A DNA stretch of 64,000 nucleotides, from the NCBI GenBank assembly GCA_932521035.1, contig OW051495.1:12391001-12455000 (forward strand). Direction: 5' to 3'. Positions within the stretch are counted from its first letter, which is position 1. Each line of letters begins with the position of its first letter. Both the position numbers and the translations under genes were made by a program. The notes beneath the pieces are model-generated. The model searched no databases. It saw only the letters and a list, made by a program, of their open reading frames with translations, and was not told the DNA's origin. Positions 1 through 12,400 of this stretch are shown here, in pieces. Source of the stretch: Oscheius dolichura (lineage: Eukaryota > Nematoda > Chromadorea > Rhabditida > Rhabditidae).

Positions 1-3000
1 AAAATGGCACAGGAATTAGGTTCTGCTAACTGGAAGAGAGGGGATGTTGACTTCTGGCTGAGACCTTCATTGAAGAGGAAAAGGCTGGGGGACCTTTTCT
101 AAGTCGTCTTGCAGGCTTTATTATATTGTCTTGCAATTGTCTAGATCGTAAACTATTCATAAGATGTGAGAGTTTATTGCAGGGGAAATCCTCTTTAAAA
201 GGCCGGGAAAAATTTGAATGCCCAAAAGACGAAGCAGAACCGCCCCGGAGTTCTCTCCCCTGCTAGACTTTTGGGTTTCTCCTCTCCTCCTCCCTCTAAT
301 TTAACGAGACGTACTTTTCTTGAAACGAAACATGATTGGAGCAAAGTACCCGCGTCTGTGCGCGCTTGATCTTCTTTTTCTATAAAAGTAGGGCGTGCTG
401 ATTCAAGAATTCATTGTCTATTGAAAACAGGGTCAAAAGTTCATTGAAAAAAAAATTGGAAAAAGTTTGTCCTGTACCCCCTGAAGTGGGAGCAACCCGT
501 TATGGAAACTTGCCAAAGCATAATATTTGTAATAAGATTGACTTGTTGACTTTTCATCGAGGGATCTCCGTTCTTCTCCCGACTGAAAAGGGGGAAGTTT
601 GCCTGATGACATGGGATCTCTCAAAAGTCTTTCCCCCGTCGCTCCCTGGATTTATCTATTTGTTTGTTTCCGCCCCAGATCTCCTCCCCATAGCTCTCTA
701 GCGAACTTTTCCCCTCTCGCTCTTTACCAAGGGTCCCGCGATGAAGGAAAAGTTCGAAAAACTAAGGGCCAAGAGCTGTAAATGTTAGTTCCTTCTTCCA
801 GTTGCCTGGCTCTTTGCCTCTCACCTAAACTTTCCGTCGCCTTGCAATTTAGTGACCTTTCACCAAACTTTAAAGCAGAGGGCAAGGCGGCGAGAGCGGC
901 GAGTGAGGGGGACAATTTGGTCACCCAGGGGCAATTCCCCCCACTCCTCTCTCTTCTCTCTACAAGTTGAGACATCAGTAACATAAGAGAGCTAGGGGAT
1001 ATCTCCCTAATCCCGGTCCTTTTTGATCTTATCTCTCGGATTGTCGTAATCCCCTCCCTCCCGTCCCCACGTGGCGTGAGTGTCCCCTTTTTCTTGGTCG
1101 TCTTTGTGTGGCATCCCGCTGCAGCTCTTTCGCACTCGCCGCCCTAGACATTTTTCTGCTCTGCTCCCTCTCGTCGAGAGGAGTTGAGTGACTGAGTTGA
1201 GGGAGAGGAATAAGACCAAGAACACTTTTATTCGTCAAGACTTCGTCCCCTGGGGTCTCTCCCGTTCGTTAGTGATCTTTCTCTTCTCTGTCTCCTCTGC
1301 CTCGTCCCTCTCTCGGCCGGGCGCCCCTCTCTCGTTCAGTCCCGGGGCTGCTGTGTGTGCTGTCAGAGTGCCGCCACACCGCGCGCGAATTGATCGCCAT
1401 GACTCCGCCCCCTTAGGGGGGATGGCTGGGGGAGAGAAAGGGAGAAAGAGCACGAAAGACTGGAGAGGGCGAGACCTCCCAGCCCGGGGAGTTGGCCTCA
1501 GTTGGTTTTTCTCCTGTTTTCAATGTCTCACTTGCCCTTTTTTTATCAGGAATCATTCTTTGTCCATATCACAATTTTTCATGGCCAAACATCTCCCTCT
1601 CTCTCTCTCTCTCAATCGCTGCAGAAGCCATTTTACTCCGACTCGGGCTCAAAAATTCCTGCGGAATCCGCTGAAAACTTCGAAAAATACCCCAAAACCG
1701 TTTTTCAATCTGTTCTTCGCGTTTTTCAAGGTGAACACCCCTTTCGATCGCCAAAAGGACAGAACGGACCCTTATCACCCCGCTAAAAACAGGAGACCGA
1801 GCTCAAAAGGCACCTATGCAGTCCAAAAAGCAAATAAGCTGTACTCCCGCTCCTTTCTAATTTATTGATTATCTATCTAACCTGTTGTTGTTAACATTAG
1901 AAACAGGCGAGGGGTGGAAACCTCGTGTGTGACGATTAATTTTCCCGCGCAGGTGCGTTTGGGGACACGACAAGGTGGCGGCTGGTTATTTGGTGTTTTC
2001 TCTCGATCATAACGCCCTGTTTATTTCACGCTCGTCTATCGAAATTGAAGCTGGACCATTTCCCGTTTACTGTTTGAAGACATTATCAGCCAATTTTTAT
2101 CAGCTATTTTATGTTATGATGCCCCGATTGCTCCCCATACATATGGGGGAGAAGAACGAAAATCGACGCCATAACAATAAGACGCCTTGACAAAGATGGC
2201 TGCGACGTCATCTGGTCACCTTTCCCTTAAAAAATCGCTTTTAATCTTTAATTTTTCCCCTAAAAATAGAGAAAAGTACGCTGTATTCTCTTGAAAAAGA
2301 CCGAGGAATTATTCCCTTTTCAACAGATCCGTGATAACTCCCCCTATAAACACCCAATAATTCTTGTCGGAGTCTCTTCGGATAAAGCTCAAATATGCTA
2401 CACTGAATAACTACAGTCACAGTTCTTCTTAATCCTGATGTTTTCTCGGTGTTAAATATGGATACTCTTGGATAACACGTACACAGGGCGGGAATTGTGA
2501 ACGTTCATAGATAAATCCCTAGCTTTCAGAGGGCCTATCAAAGCCGCTTGTTTTCTTCTCTTGATCTCGCTTTTATTTTCGCTCCGAGAGGTTTATAAAT
2601 AATCTTTTTAACAAGATTAAAGGACTAATTAATCTTAAAACATGGAACTATCCAAAATCCCGGGAAGGCGATCAAAAAGTGACTTCAACTGTCGTCATAA
2701 GTCATGCATAGGCAGCAGAGCCAAACGGGGACCAATTCACCACCTGGTCCAAGGTTCACATTAATTAAGTGAACCCTTTCTAGGCCCTTTAACCTAGCTG
2801 ATTCGTTGTTTCGTCGTTTGAACGAACAAAAATCAAAAAAGGAACACAAGTCCCAGTGTACGAACCCGTCAACACCCGCAAGCTTCCCTCTTCATATACA
2901 TATCTAGGCGGGTTTGCATAATCCCCCTGCTCATAATATAATATCGCTCTGTGCTGTTGTTTTTATCATCTGCTACACCCATTATTTTGTATGAATAATA

Positions 3001-4488
3001 ATCTGGTGTTTTATAGGGTACAATTCCCTCCGATTGCACCTGCTCCCTGAGATTGACGGAGGTTTGTAATCATCATTAGTGATTACAGTCATTCTCAAAC
3101 AGCACATACTCCCTCCTCCACTTTAAAGTACACACAGTCTAGTAGAGCCGCAGCTTTAATTGACCTTCAAAGGGCGGCAAATTACTCTAGGTAAACAGCA
3201 TACAATTCCAGTTTTTTTCTCGCGGGCCTAATTTTAAATTGGAACAACCTTGCACCGCGCCCTCCCTCGTTTCTTTCAATTTTCTTTCTCTCTGTCAGCC
3301 ACGAATGAACTTAAAACGAGAGCGAAGAGTTTTGTGTTCTCATTGATCGATCTCCGTAGTCCTGTTTGAAAAATTTATTGCCTCTCTTCTCTCGCTCGTT
3401 TCGTCGTCGCAGAAGGCAAGACGGGGGCTTATTCAGTTTTTGTCTCAAGACAGAAAATGATCTCCTTCTGGGCTGATTTTCGGGCCAAATTGTCGTTAAT
3501 TTAGATAAAAAAAAGTGTACTAGCTCTTTCTAGACAAAAAAAACGGGGCCTTTGTGTGGCATCCCGCATTCCCCTGCTTACGATTGAATTCTCAGCCAAG
3601 GGGAATGAAGAATAGGCGGCTTATTTATTTACCCAGTACTTGTTGTCGTCCCTTTCGCGTCTTTTCCCTCCTTTTACTCTTTTTTGCTTCCTTTTCTCTT
3701 GCTGTAATTAAGAAATAAGCCATAAATAAGTAGGAAGGTTTCGTAATGTCGCCCCAATCGGAATCAAGTTTTCATCAGCAGCTTCTTCCTCCGGTACAGG
3801 GGTATTCCTGCAAATAGTCGCGCCGCTTTTTTCCATATAGCCCCACGCCCCACGTCCATCACCACCACATTTAATCACACAACAAGCTGACTTTTATGGG
3901 TCTAGTCGCACCCGTCTCACATATTTTGAGAAAGCCAGCAGCCAGCAGGCGACAGCAGCAACCCGATTAGTCTTCTCTCTCCCTTTAAATAGACAGCGAG
4001 GGGGAAAGACGAAACCCCCCTATTTTATGTTTTGATCCGCCTTTGCCCTTTCTTCTGCTCGCAATATCAGTTGTCTTTTTGAGTCTCGCCACTCTTTGCC
4101 CCGGAGTGAATAAGTGAGCGAGAGAGCTGGCTGACTGGCAGGCTGCTTACTTCACCCCACCCCAAGATACGTGTTTCAGCAGGCAGCAGCACATGTTTAC
4201 ACCGTGAGATGGTGAACTCTCGGGGTGCTCCACAATCAATGGTCCCGAGGTCTTGAAAAATGTTGTCCTCGTCGCTCTCTCTCTGCCCCCTGTCTCTTTT
4301 TACCCTCGCTCTCTCTCTCTCTCTCACTCCTGTCCCACCGACCCTCTCTACCCCCTAAAATAGTCGGAACTCCCAGCGACAATCATCATGATGTTCACTA
4401 TTAATGTTCCTCCTCCCCCTCTCTCCATTTTTACCACCACCAGTCAATTGTCACAAACAGCCGTTCACTCCATACTTTGGCCTCTATT

Positions 4489-4519
<31 letters not shown>

Positions 4520-7500
4520 AATCAGTGACACAGTTCCACTGCTATTGAATCATTTTTTGCCCTATTTTTGGAGATCTCGCTGTGGCGCTGGGTTGCTAAA
4601 ACCGTCTAACTGTGGCGCTTCTTTTCTTTGGAATTTTCGGTCCTTTTCTCGATTTTATGCCAACTTTCGGGTTTTGTTCATTTTTAAAGGTCTATTTCTG
4701 TCTCCTCTTGTGGTTCTTTGCTGCCACTACTACTTACTGCCCCTTCTTTATATTTCAAGGCCTCAACAAACTTTATTTACCTTGTGGTTAACGGCAGCTC
4801 AAAGGCTCCTTCTCTACTTTCACGTGATGTTTATCCAGCAAAACTTTGGTTCTGTTTCTTTTTCTCTCTTTTTACCGGGTCGATGACCATTTTCCGGCTA
4901 GATTCATCAAAAACTTTATGTTCTGATCCAGAGCTTTGTTCATAGATCTTCATCAAACTTCTGTCTCCTCGAAGTGGATAAAACTGAGAGGTGAAAGTGG
5001 CGAGAACGGGTTAGGTCGATCTCATTGGCGAGCGCCATCTCTCCCTCCTCTGCGGCGCCGCTGCGCAGATGACGTAGCTATAAATGGACACCAATTTGTA
5101 CAAAACATCTGGACCACTTTAAACTAAAAGTAACGAGACGGTAGATGTCCAGGCTGAACTGTATAATCCCCTCCTTTGAATGGTTATTGGCCGCTAGAGG
5201 GGGCTGGGAACAGATAAGGCTACGATAGCTAGACGAAACTGGGTCACCCGGTGCTCAGAGTAGATTCAATTTGATCAGGTGAGCCTCCCACTCAACATTA
5301 ATTTTATTTTTGCTGTCCTTTTCTTATTTTCTCACGTTTGTCTTTTATAAGTGGAACTAATCGTGGAACAGCTCAAATTAAGCCTATTTTTCTCTGCGAG
5401 ACCTTCAATTTTCTAAGGACTGCTCTCAAATGGAATATCTTGACTGAATTTCTCACGATTCTCCGACAGTTTCCATGATTTTTGTCCATTTTCCCAGCTG
5501 CTTAGACTAAGCTCAAAGCTTCCTCTGTAAGGGCATAAACAGTCATCTCTAACCAAAGCGCTCTCTTGGCTCTTAGTCTGGCGATTTTTGGTCCCTAGTG
5601 TCATTTTCAAATAATAGGTGACGGGAGAGGGATAAAATCTCTTGGCCACCACCGGGACTGTCCGTCCGTTTCCCCCCTCTGTCTCTCGCCTCCCGTGAAA
5701 GATGTTTACCAAAGCTGTGACCCGTCGGAGAGTAAACAGTTCTCTCTCCTTAGTTGTCTCTCCCTGTCGTCCCCACACAGTTCCCTCCCAGTGGTTGGAC
5801 AGTGAGCCAAAAGGGCACCAACTGGCACTAGAGATTTGTATTTGTGTGCGTGTGGCAGCAGGCAGGCAGGGAACCTGTCCATTCTATTTATTGCAGCCTT
5901 TCCTCTCTGTATTTTATTGCAAGTTTCTAGATGTTTCTACCCGTTGAGTGGGTTATCCGGGACTGCTCAGCCGAGTTATAAGCGTGACTAAATGAATTTC
6001 TATTAATAACCGGTCACCCTAATGAGAGCTCCCTGAGCAGTAAAAGGTTCAAAAGAGCCTCGATTAATTGCTTTCCTTCCAGATTTTTCATTGTTTTTCA
6101 TTATTTCCCCTTATCAACAATTGTTCATGAAGACGTCAAAAGACTAGTCGCAGCTGCGTTCTGCATTAAAATGTGTCTCCACCCCGCTAATCCTAATTTA
6201 ATCCGTTCTATCCGCCTTTTTACCAGGCAAATTTGATCCCCTCCCTTGCAAAAATATTTCTACTGTATTTCTCGGGTAATTTCTCTAATTTAATGTGATC
6301 ACTGCACTCTCCTATTATCAATGGTCAAAAATCCACCATTCCCTTTAAAATTTCCGGTTCGGATCTGGGGGAGCGCTTCCGCTCACATTTTCTTCTCCTG
6401 AGACTCGCCGGGTCCTTAAATCCAAGGGGGTGGTCGAATAGCCCTTAGCCAAGGATCACATCACTGAGCCGCTTGTTAAGCTGCTTCTACAGTAGGAAAA
6501 CATCAGCTATCTTATCCATAATAATCGAGAGATTTTGGAAGGATAAACGCCTCCATTATGGGGGCGGGTGACTTATTCCCACCCTCACAAATTATTCCCT
6601 TAAAATCTTCTTAACGTTGCAAGCTTTGTCTTTTTTTATTTTGTTACTGATTATTATGGCTTATCCCTGATTAAAACCGCCAGGAGGAGCTGTTTAAAAG
6701 GAGTGTTGCCGCCCCATTTTCTGTTCTCTCCCTCCGGCTCTCACATATTCTTTAGTAATCGAATACTTCTCATATTTCTCGACACACAAATGAGTTTTTC
6801 TTGGTTCACTTATTAGTCCCTGAACCTGTGAGTCATGTAGACCGCTAAATTTTATTTATTCATGAACAAAAAAGCAGAAAAATCGTAGGGACCGCTAAAC
6901 ATGGAGGGGCTATTAAGTCGTTGGCCAAGCGCTTTGTAGTCTGCTCCTATTCTCTATGAAAACGAAGTAACAACCTTGGAAAACCAGAACGAATTAAAGC
7001 CCGTTGTTTAACTGACAGTTAACTAATAGTTAAACGTTCTATGCAATCGGAACATCAGTTGTCGTCGAATAGGACCACTCTCTTTCTTCTTTTGCCAAGA
7101 ACTGGTGAGATCGGCGAATTTGAACTGAATTAAAGGAACTGTTTGGTATTACACGTCTTTTTTGACCTTCTCATAATCAGATCAGTCGCCCTATGAGTCA
7201 GTGTTGGTCAAAGTCGGCGCGCAGTAGCACGATCAGTATCTTTGAAAATGGTCCATTCTTTCCTTACAGTGGTGATTTACTGGTCTACCCACTACTTATT
7301 TAACGGTGTTTAACAATTAGGTTCCAGTTGAAACCATTGAAAAGTCGCCGCAAAGTCTCTTTTCTAAATGAAACGGGTTGGATTCCAGTTTATCCCAGTT
7401 TTTGGTCAAAGAGCGCCATTTCCAAAGGTCACAAATCATTTTTACGATAGAAAAGAGTAGCAATTCATCAAGATTATCCTAACTTTTCAAAGTTTTGACT

Positions 7501-9399
7501 GTTTACCAAACGGCCAGTGTCCTAATTTACCCTCGTTTTTATGCAGAAATCGCTTTGCACAACAAGCTTATTGTGGTCCTACGGTAGAAAAGATTACAAT
7601 ATTCAATGCTTCCGTCTTTTTTCTCTACAAAAAGTCCTTTCGTCATCTCCGTTATCCTTAATCGCTGGCTCATGTTTAACCCATACTTTTTCTGATGTTG
7701 AACTATCCCCAGTACTTCCTCGAACCCCCTTTGCAATTTGCAAAAATCCACCTTCTACGCAAGCGATAAGGCTTTCAACGGTCTGAAGTATCCTAATCAC
7801 GGATTTCCCTCTAATGATAAATCCATCTTACAAAAATCCCTGTTAAGTTCTCTCGAGGTGCGAGATCAGCTGCTGCTGAGTTTGCTACTCTCTCACCTGA
7901 TGAACCAACTTTTTTTCTCTTCTCGGCCCCTTTTCCGCCTAAATTAACAGTGATTTGAAGCCTCCCAGTGTGGATAATAAACACATCAAAAATCAACCAG
8001 TAGTTATTTTTGAAAGGATTTGATCGCCTGCCGAGCGGGTGACCTGTGCTCTGTTGAGCTTTGATTTTTAGTAGAGCTAGCCCGGCTTCCGATTGTGTGT
8101 GTGGGGGTGAAAACGTAAGCAGAAAAAAAAACGGGTGTGAGTTTAGCCGGTCCCTCACGTTTATGGCATAGATTTATCTGTTTGTCTCTCTAAAAGTCAG
8201 ATTTTTAAACATGGGGAGAGGGCGGGAACGAGACTGCCACTGTTCGGTGGCGGTGATTAGCTGCTCTCCTGGCTTTTTGGCTTCTGTTCCTTATTCTATC
8301 CATTTTTTGGAATTGAAAGATCATTTCTAATTTATAGAGTAGAAAATCCACTTCCTTTTTATCCCTCTTTCTAAAACTTTTCTTTAGGCTCTAGAGACGC
8401 TAAAATGATCATTTGATAAAAAAAATCGCCATTTTAGCGAAGCAATACCGAAACCGGTGTTCCTTAACAGTTTTCCTTAGGCCTGATCTTTTAAAGACCA
8501 AATTAAACCCCAAAGCAGAACAAAGGACTTACCTATTCCTTTATCATAATCATAAAAGTTTTTTAAACTAAAAACTCTTTTTTTTAAACGGGAGTATTCA
8601 TGGGGGACTTACAGCCCAATCTCTGGTACCGGCTACCTTCCTCTATAAGTACAGTACCAATCTCTTCTGCACTCTTCTTCATTTCTGGACTTTAGAAGAC
8701 CAATTTCAAGCCCTCTTTAGCATAAAAAATCCCTCCCTTTCCGCTTTCCCCATCAGAAATCCGAGACTGAGATCGTTCTTTCAGCTCTCCTTGCCTAGAG
8801 TACACGGATAGAGACAATCCCTGAGCTCCCAACTGAAAGAGAGAGAGTGCTCTGATAGCAATATGGCTTCATTAATTTCATACACATATTGAAATTAGCG
8901 ACAGCCAGAGTGAGCGCGAAACCAGTGACTTGAATATAATTTATCCGACACGTAAAATGTGATCAGTGAACGCTTCTCGCTCGCTCCCCCTTCGAGAGGA
9001 GAGAAAGCGCCAGGGCTGGCTAGATGAAAGCTCGATTTAGCCCTAGTCGCAGCAGCCCCGAGCACTCCCTCAAGTAATAGAATAATTTATATCGAACCAT
9101 GGTGTCAAGTACACATTTCTGAACGCCATGACCCGGGTATATTTTGCTTTCTCCCTCTCTTTGTCCCCTTTTTGTAATCAGGTGACGTCTTCTCCCTCCT
9201 CCTCCTCATCATCTCTTTTTTCCCTCTTCTTATTTGAAAAAAACTGGCAAGATCCCATAAACTGGTGACAGAATTCAAGAACGAAAAACCTTTGTTGTGG
9301 GACCTTTGGACGGAATCCGGTGATCCTTGACAATTTCTTTTAATCGTCTCTGCTCCCCTCCCACCTTTACTGACTTCCTTCCTCCTATTTTTTTATCAT
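1..9399. other. Gene-poor region, no gene recognised
   Basis: I see no reading frame with protein-like composition and no chain of exons bounded by nematode splice sites here. The sequence is rich in pyrimidine tracts (for example CT microsatellites near 1594-1614 and 4300-4326) and holds a 26-base G run at 4489-4514. It lies upstream of the IL-17-receptor-like gene and could be its extended 5' regulatory region or the 3' flank of a gene outside the window. Short open frames of 60-120 codons overlap on both strands without conserved features and look like chance. Confidence 0.5.
4489..4514. repeat. 26-base poly-G homopolymer
   Basis: An uninterrupted run of G is visible. Poly-G/poly-C tracts are a known feature of Caenorhabditis genomes (the substrate of the DOG-1 helicase), and on one strand such a run can form a G-quadruplex. 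The true length may differ because homopolymers are hard to sequence. Confidence 0.85.
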
Positions 9400-9477
9400 G
9401 TGATGTCTTCCCTTCCTCCTCCTCCTTTCTATCCTGTCCCTCGTCAGTCAGCCACTTTTCTAATTCACTTTTTGCAG

Positions 9478-12400
9478 TCAGATGTCTCCCGGATGTTGCT
9501 AGTTGTCCTACTCTCAGTTCTAGTGCCATTTGCGCATTCGGCGCCAATAAACGGGACGGAAAAGGCTTTACCGACCACAAGAACCACAGCCGCTACAGTC
9601 ACAACATTTCACCCGGATTGTGCTGATCCCCACAATAAAGAAGTCGCCTGCACCGTTCACTTAGGTTCGTTTCATTCAGTGCTCGTTAATTTGGAGGAGA
9701 TTTTTGGCTTTCTGAACTTTTTGTGACGGGAACCTGTGTGAGATGGACTCATTAGTTAGTACTCCTCCTCCTTCTTCTGGGTCTCCCGTAGTGCGCATGG
9801 TTAATTAGCAAGAGCAGGCTTCAGAGATCAGCAAAAATTGCACTTTTAATAGCGTTTACTGCGATCAAAACGGAGGAGGAAGACGTTTTTAAAATTCCGT
9901 AATTGGTAAAAGAATAAGGCGCCAAACCCACCGTAGGAAGAAAAACGCTTGTCTAACTGTCTTACTGTGTCTCTTTTTCAGCTTCCTGTAAAGATGAGCT
10001 CCTTCCCTCGACTGCTAAAGGAAAAGAGCCCCCAGAGCCGCATGATCTTCGGATTGAAGCTTTTTCAAAAGCCACAGCTCGCGGCAAAAATGCCCATGAA
10101 CTGCATGTCGACCTCTCATGGCAAATGCCTCCAAAAAGTGAGTTTATCCCATCGTTCTCTTGAAAATTCTGTAATTTTCAGATGAGTCAGCAAAGTTGAA
10201 AGCCTTCCGTCTGGAAATAGTCGATCCCGATGGGAAAAAGACTTGCTTCAACTTTAATGTCTCAAAATTCGGTTTTAACGAGGAAGCAGCTTCTGTAAGC
10301 CATTTTTCTTTACTCTTTCAATTTAAGACCATTCCAGCCTCGATTCCACTTCACATCAGATAGTATTTTCGACTTTTCAAAGACTTACACTGCCACTTTG
10401 TACAGTCTCCCAGCCAGTAAGGAGAAAAAGCCTCACGCTGTGAAGACAAAGACTATGCCCGCAAACATGGGTAAGATTCTGGCCTTGAAGAGATAATTCC
10501 TGACCTTAGAAATGGCTCAACAGAATGCGGAGAACATTACCGAGTACTGTAAGACCCATTGTGAGTTTTTGCTTTAAAACACTTGGGCTAAATGAGTCCC
10601 GCGGGGGTAATTTTTGACTCACTTCGTATTTTTAGAATTTTTGTTATTTTCGACCAAATGTGTGACCTTTTTAATCCAGCTGTCGCACTCTTTCACCTGT
10701 CCATCACATCAAATTCTCGTAACGACTTTCTTGTGGTCAAAAAACCACTTCCGTTCCTGTCAGTTACTCTTGCCCCGCGTGTCGTATCGTTTCCTCTAAA
10801 AGACACTGCTGGGGCTGCTCTTTGATTCTCTCCCAGAAGAGAACAGCAAAACACATCCGGAGCAGGCGTCGTTTTTTTACGCCAGGTTGCCGCCTTTTTG
10901 ACCTTTTAAAAGATTAAAGAGCTCCTAGTTCACATTCCCGGGACCAGGTGTGTAATATCCATGTCTTGTCAATCACACCAAACCATTGAGAGAGAAACAA
11001 AGAGGACCCTCTAATCCCATGAGGGTGTGCCATCCCTTTTTGCAGTCAGAGAAGGCCCCCTTGTTGATCTGCAGAAGATTCGTCATGGCCTAATTTTGAC
11101 TGCGAGAAGAGGAGCACATCGTTTGCATGAAGGAGCTAAAGATCAGCCACTCAACCACAGTTAGACAATTAGGAAGACAATGAGCCACAATTAGACAGCC
11201 ACATATCTTGTAATCATCCTCGTCATCCCTTCAATAACCAGCCAGCCGGGGATAATTGGCATCTTTTTTCAGTCTCTTTAGTCGCTAGTCTCCAGCCTTT
11301 GCAAAAGTCTATCCAGCCCAGCCATCCACATACAAATTGGCACTCTTCACACACACATGCGCGCGGCCATGTGATCCCTAACCCTCTCTCTCTCCTTCTT
11401 TTTTGTGGGGGAGAACGAAGAGAATGAGAAGAATATCATCTCTGGTGGCTAAGAATCACTCTCGCTTCAATGGAGGGACCATCATAAAATGATCAACTCG
11501 GGAAACAAATTGAACCAGAAAAAAAACAATTGGGATTAAAAATTAACGGGGAAGAGAGGCAGCAGAAGGAAAAATTGTGGTAAAGAACCCATTTTTCAGC
11601 GCACCCGGAAGCTTCAAAATGGACAGCCGGTTTCCGAAAGATCTTCCTCCAATCCATTACAAGAACCATCCAACTGGAATTTGTAGGAGCTCCTCCACAA
11701 TTCTGTTTTGAGGAATATGAAGTTAGTAAGCCTACCAAAATAAAAATAAAAAATCCTGTAGCTTTTTTTTTATTTTTTTTTTAAATTAAAAGATGGGTCC
11801 TGACACGAAGGGCGCTAAACAGTGTCATTCATTCTCATGTAAAGAAATATTTTGATCTTTTTCAGGTCCGACTCTTGGATGAGACAGGGATTGAAGTCCT
11901 CTTCTATACGATAATCAAGGCTACGGATATGAAGAAAGAATTCATCGACAACAAATGGGTCTCATTTGGAGAATACAATTTCACCGGTCTTGACGTAAGT
12001 TCAGGTTTTGTTGATGTGTGTGTCTCGCAGCGATACACAATCAAAAAAGCAAATTAATGACCATCAGATGTCCTCAGTCTCGGCCGTGATGCTGAGAGGG
12101 AAAGTGTAATGTTTATATGAACGGCTGATGTGGGAACAAATTAAACAAGGGCCGACCGACTTTTACGGAGATTCCTTGTTACGTGGTGTTCTTAAAAGAA
12201 CATTTGATCCTCCATGTGTACACACAGTGATTGACAAGAGAAGCATCATATCTATTTTAAGAGCACTTATAGTTTGTAGCAGTGCTTCTCTCTCCCTCTC
12301 TGTGCTCTCTTTCACGTCACAACAGTGAAGTGCAGCCATAGAAATGGCTGAATAATGAATGGAAGCCAGCATAGGTCCATTCTAGAAAGCGAGGGGCAAG

